Below, piece by piece: positions 60,958 to 64,000 of a DNA stretch of 64,000 bases. Under the pieces are notes generated by a model. It saw nothing but the letters and a program-made list of their open reading frames with translations, had not been told where the DNA came from and searched no databases. The DNA lies in the NCBI RefSeq assembly GCF_011602485.2, contig NZ_CP050022.2:2872001-2936000 (forward strand), written 5' to 3'. The stretch's first letter is position 1, and every line of letters begins with the position of its first letter. The stretch is from Bradyrhizobium sp. 1(2017) (GTDB lineage: Bacteria > Pseudomonadota > Alphaproteobacteria > Rhizobiales > Xanthobacteraceae). The translations under genes and the position numbers were made by a program.

Positions 60958-62016
60958 GTGTCGCAGAATCAAGCATCCAGCCCGGCCGACGCCAAGCCGG
61001 CCACAGTCGCGAGCCGCATTGCGGCGCTGATTCCCGGCATTCTCCTTTGCGTTCTGGTCGCCGGTGTCTCGGCCCTGCTTGAGCGCGCCGAGCTGGGCAT
61101 GTTCGAGCATCCCTACGTCGAAGCCCTGGTGATGGCGATCCTGCTCGGAATGGTGCTGCGCAGCTTCTGGAAACCGGCGCCGCGCTGGCAGGCCGGCATT
61201 GCCTTCAGCGCCAAGCAGCTTCTCGAAGTCGCGGTCATGCTGTTGGGTGCCTCGATCAGCTTTGCCGCGATCGCGGCCTCGGGCATCGCGCTCCTGGCCT
61301 CGATCGCGGCCGTTGTTGTGATCGCGCTCTGTGTTTCCTTCGGCCTCAGCCGCATGCTCGGTCTGTCGACGCGACTGTCGATCCTGATTGCCTGCGGCAA
61401 CTCGATCTGCGGCAATTCCGCGATCGCCGCCGTGGCTCCGATCATCGGCGCCAACAATGACGAGATCGCGTCTTCGATCTCCTTTACCGCGATCCTCGGC
61501 GTGATGATGGTGCTGGGCCTGCCGCTGTTGATTCCGCTGTTGCAATTGTCTGCGACGCAATATGGCATCCTCGCCGGCCTGACCGTCTACGCCGTGCCCC
61601 AGGTGCTGGCCGCGACGGTGCCGGCCGGCCTCGTCTCGACGCAGATCGGCACGCTGGTCAAGCTGATGCGGGTCCTGATGCTCGGCCCAGTCGTCGTCGG
61701 CCTGTCGCTGGTCGCCTCGCGCTGGCAGAGCGACGCCAAGAAGGCCAATGTCGGTTTCTTCCGTCTGGTGCCCTGGTTCATCCTCGGCTTCCTCGCACTC
61801 GCGACCCTGCGGTCCCTGGAGATCGTGCCCTCCACGGTGGTCGGACCCGTGACCAAGATCACCGGCTTTCTCACCGTGGTCTCGATGGCTGCCCTGGGCC
61901 TCGGTGTCGACGTGCGCGTGCTGGCCAATGTCGGCGGCCGCGTGACGGCCGCCGTGACGCTGTCGCTGATGCTGCTGCTCGGCATCAGCATCGCACTGGT
62001 GCACTGGTTCAAATGA
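60958..62016 (+). CDS. YeiH family membrane protein (putative sulfate exporter)
   Basis: The 352-residue protein has about 9-10 hydrophobic segments and the YeiH/UPF0324 signatures LLEVAVMLLGASISFAAI and ACGNSICGNSAIAAVAPIIGA. The family is proposed to export sulfate or sulfite or similar anions; this is family inference. A GTG start at 60958 follows GAGAGATTT. It is alone. Confidence 0.9.
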   Translation: MSQNQASSPADAKPATVASRIAALIPGILLCVLVAGVSALLERAELGMFEHPYVEALVMAILLGMVLRSFWKPAPRWQAGIAFSAKQLLEVAVMLLGASISFAAIAASGIALLASIAAVVVIALCVSFGLSRMLGLSTRLSILIACGNSICGNSAIAAVAPIIGANNDEIASSISFTAILGVMMVLGLPLLIPLLQLSATQYGILAGLTVYAVPQVLAATVPAGLVSTQIGTLVKLMRVLMLGPVVVGLSLVASRWQSDAKKANVGFFRLVPWFILGFLALATLRSLEIVPSTVVGPVTKITGFLTVVSMAALGLGVDVRVLANVGGRVTAAVTLSLMLLLGISIALVHWFK

Positions 62017-62111
62017 AGCGGGAGCGGTCCTTGCCTGCTCCGCTGGAGCGGCAAGATGGCGAGGCGGAGTTGTTCGCCGGGGGCGGGCCCTCGCAACACG
62101 CGGCGCGCAGG

Positions 62112-62999
62112 CTATTGTCGAGAGAGTCGCAGCGCGTTCGCTAACGCAGACAGCGCAGCAGGCTGATGCTGACGGCTTGGATAGTACATGAAGAAGCCGG
62201 GAGTTGGCGGCGTCCAGTCCTCCAGGACACGAACAAGCTGCCGCTTCGCAATGTATCCTGCGACCTGCTCTTCATAGGCGAGACCGAGGCCAACTCCATC
62301 GAGCGCCGCCTGAATCACCAAGTGAGTATCGTCGACGATGAGCGGGCCATTGACGCCCATCCTGACCGACTGTCGTCCGCGTTCGAACTCCCATCGATAT
62401 GGACCGCCTGGTAGACGAAGGGTTATGCATCGATGTTCATTCAGATCTTTCGGCTTTTGCGGGATGGGTCGTGACGCGAAATAGCGGGGCGATCCCACGA
62501 CGGCCAACCGCAGTTGCGGCGTGACCCGCACTGCGATCATATCCTTTTGTATGTACTCGCCAAGCTGAATGCCGGCATCGAACTCGCCTGCAACGAGGTC
62601 AACAGGGCCAGTGGTGGTGACAACGTCGAGAACGATGTCAGGATAGGCCTCAGCGAACGCCGTGAGCCGCGGCAACAATACCATCACGGCGGCCGAGCGC
62701 GACATCGCAATTCGAAGGCGCCCGGCGGGTCGGTGCCGTATGCTTCGGGCTCTGTCGAGGGCACGAGCGATTTGCTCCAGTGCCGGAGCCAAGTCTTCCA
62801 AAAGAGCTGCCCCTGCAGCGGTTGGTGCGACGCTCTTCGTCGTTCGAGCAAGAAGCTGCAACTCGAGCCGCTGCTCAAGCCCGCGGATCGTGTGGCTCAG
62901 GGCAGATTGAGACACACCCAGCTTTACGGCCGCCCGTGTGAAGCTCCGTTCACGAGCGACCATCGCAAACGTAGCAAGCTCGTTCAGTTCGTTTCTCAT
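62112..62999 (-). CDS. LysR-family transcriptional regulator
   Basis: The 295-residue protein has the HTH (ELATFAMVARERSFTRAAVKLGVSQSALSHTIRGLEQRLELQLLARTTKSVAPTAAG) and a LysR effector domain. It resembles regulators of the broad group near GcvA/CrgA. It is divergent from a metallo-beta-lactamase gene across about 240 bp, so it may control that gene. Confidence 0.94.
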   Translation of the reverse strand: MRNELNELATFAMVARERSFTRAAVKLGVSQSALSHTIRGLEQRLELQLLARTTKSVAPTAAGAALLEDLAPALEQIARALDRARSIRHRPAGRLRIAMSRSAAVMVLLPRLTAFAEAYPDIVLDVVTTTGPVDLVAGEFDAGIQLGEYIQKDMIAVRVTPQLRLAVVGSPRYFASRPIPQKPKDLNEHRCITLRLPGGPYRWEFERGRQSVRMGVNGPLIVDDTHLVIQAALDGVGLGLAYEEQVAGYIAKRQLVRVLEDWTPPTPGFFMYYPSRQHQPAALSALANALRLSRQ

Positions 63000-63242
63000 G
63001 ACTTATGAATATCGCTCATGACCCTATTCAATGCAATCCGCATAGTCTCATAAGCTACTTCGTCGTAGGACTTGCCGGCGTGCTTCGAGGCTCGGTACCG
63101 AAACGGCCAGACGGCATGGACCGGTTCGATGTAACAGCTCGTCAGGATAGCTAATGGACACGGATGTTCGCGCCTTGCGCTTATTAGCGCAGACCTATTT
63201 CGACGCCGCCTGTGAACTGCTCGAGATCGCAGCGGTGGCCTC

Positions 63243-64000
63243 ATGATCGTTACAACCCACAGCGATAATGTCCTCTGCGGCACTTCGGGAGGACGGTGCA
63301 TCTGGTCTCTCTCGGACGGCTATCTCGACATGCCGGCGGATCTTTTGCGGGACGCGCAGAATAGCCCTGTGCTGCAAGCCATGCAGGCAGAGGCGCTTCG
63401 GCTCTCCGTCAATTGCTTCGCTCTTGCAGGCCCGGGCACTGAGCGCGTTCTGATCGACTGCGGAGGAGGGGGCTGGGCACCGACAGTGGGGCGTCTGGAG
63501 CAGACCATGGCGGAGGCCCGGATCGATCTTGCGTCGATCACGCTCCTGGCGCTCACCCACACTCATCAGGATCATGTGCGCGGGCTTTTGACCCCCGACG
63601 GTCGAGTGCTCTTGCCAAACCTGAAGGCGATCATGATTGCCGAGGCGGCTGTGGAGAGTTTTCTCGCCGACGTGCACCTTGCGCGGTTTCGGCCCTTGCT
63701 GTGGCCCATACGGAATGGCGACCAGGTCGCTGGGGGACTAAAGGCGATTGCCTTGCCCGGTCATGCTCCCGGTCACATCGGCTACACGCTGGACACGAAC
63801 GAGGACCGTTTCCTGTTCTTCGGGGACGTCGTTCACGTGCCTGGCTTGCAGTTCGGCAATCCCACGTTCAGTTGGGGCTATGACGACGATCAACCCATTG
63901 CACGCGCAACCCGCCTGAAGGTGCTCCATGACGCGGCCGAGGCGGGGACGTGGATCGCCGGAGCGCATCTTGGCTGGCCAGGCATCGGTCGCGTGGCGCG
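63243..64000 (+). CDS. Metallo-beta-lactamase-fold hydrolase (3' end outside window)
   Basis: The open frame runs past the window end. It has the MBL motif THTHQDHVRG (HxHxDH), then PGHAPGHIGYTL (second metal His) and FFGDVVHV (bridging Asp). This group hydrolyses thioesters, lactones or similar bonds; the substrate is open. It lies divergent from a LysR regulator. The start ATG at 63243 has only a weak ribosome site, and an upstream start cannot be excluded. Confidence 0.88.
   Translation, partial: MIVTTHSDNVLCGTSGGRCIWSLSDGYLDMPADLLRDAQNSPVLQAMQAEALRLSVNCFALAGPGTERVLIDCGGGGWAPTVGRLEQTMAEARIDLASITLLALTHTHQDHVRGLLTPDGRVLLPNLKAIMIAEAAVESFLADVHLARFRPLLWPIRNGDQVAGGLKAIALPGHAPGHIGYTLDTNEDRFLFFGDVVHVPGLQFGNPTFSWGYDDDQPIARATRLKVLHDAAEAGTWIAGAHLGWPGIGRVA

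Noticed and set aside
1..64000. CRISPR arrays, tRNA, rRNA, prophage or integrase
   Set aside because: No repeat-spacer pattern, no cloverleaf or rRNA text, and no phage or recombinase gene was recognised on reading the window; a formal search was not run.

Overview
The window is high-GC alphaproteobacterial chromosome. Gene content and intergenic repeats point to Bradyrhizobium or a close relative; this is inferred from the sequence alone. The gene families include two OxlT-type carriers, Frc, Oxc, several Tct and Liv transporters and a PaoABC-type oxidoreductase. No prophage, CRISPR array, rRNA or tRNA gene was recognised, and every gene looks chromosomal and metabolic.

Region 1 (1-26 kb) is mainly an oxalate utilisation locus. 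On the minus strand lie a fumarylacetoacetate-hydrolase-family gene, a PanE-like reductase, a CBS-domain protein, two OxlT-type oxalate/formate MFS carriers, a TctCBA transporter, a 45-residue small protein, and the gntR-oxc-frc cluster. Opposite gntR lies an ADP-forming acyl-CoA synthetase. Seven copies of a 17-bp inverted repeat (TGGYAT-N5-ATRCCA type) sit upstream of these units, all at a similar place relative to a TTG-type -35 hexamer. I read this as one GntR-controlled oxalate regulon. The PanE-like reductase is a candidate oxalyl-CoA reductase, which would send carbon to glyoxylate. Embedded in this region (9.8-19.5 kb) are a YegD-like Hsp70, small proteins, an isochorismatase-family hydrolase, a LysR regulator with two copies of its own putative operator, a pirin, an esterase, a GMC oxidoreductase and biotin synthase.

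Region 2 (26-42 kb) holds an IclR regulator with a second TctCBA system, an NYN/OST-HTH protein, adenine deaminase, and the glyoxylate-to-glycerate operon gcl-hyi-glxR. It continues with a DUF1236 protein, a VanZ-like protein, a two-subunit ThDP decarboxylase divergent from a D-2-hydroxyacid dehydrogenase, an orphan flagellar-rod-like protein and an ornithine-cyclodeaminase homologue. Oxalate (region 1) and glyoxylate (region 2) metabolism could be joined through the PanE-like enzyme.

Region 3 (42-64 kb) holds an acetyltransferase, a large Orn/Lys/Arg decarboxylase, a PaoABC-like molybdenum aldehyde oxidoreductase, an Lrp-ald pair, a DsbA-like protein, and an operon of acyl-CoA ligase, TetR regulator and Baeyer-Villiger-type monooxygenase divergent from a complete Liv-type ABC transporter. 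It ends with a YeiH-type membrane protein and a LysR regulator divergent from a metallo-beta-lactamase-fold hydrolase cut by the window edge.

All family calls come from reading motifs and overall resemblance; no database search was run.
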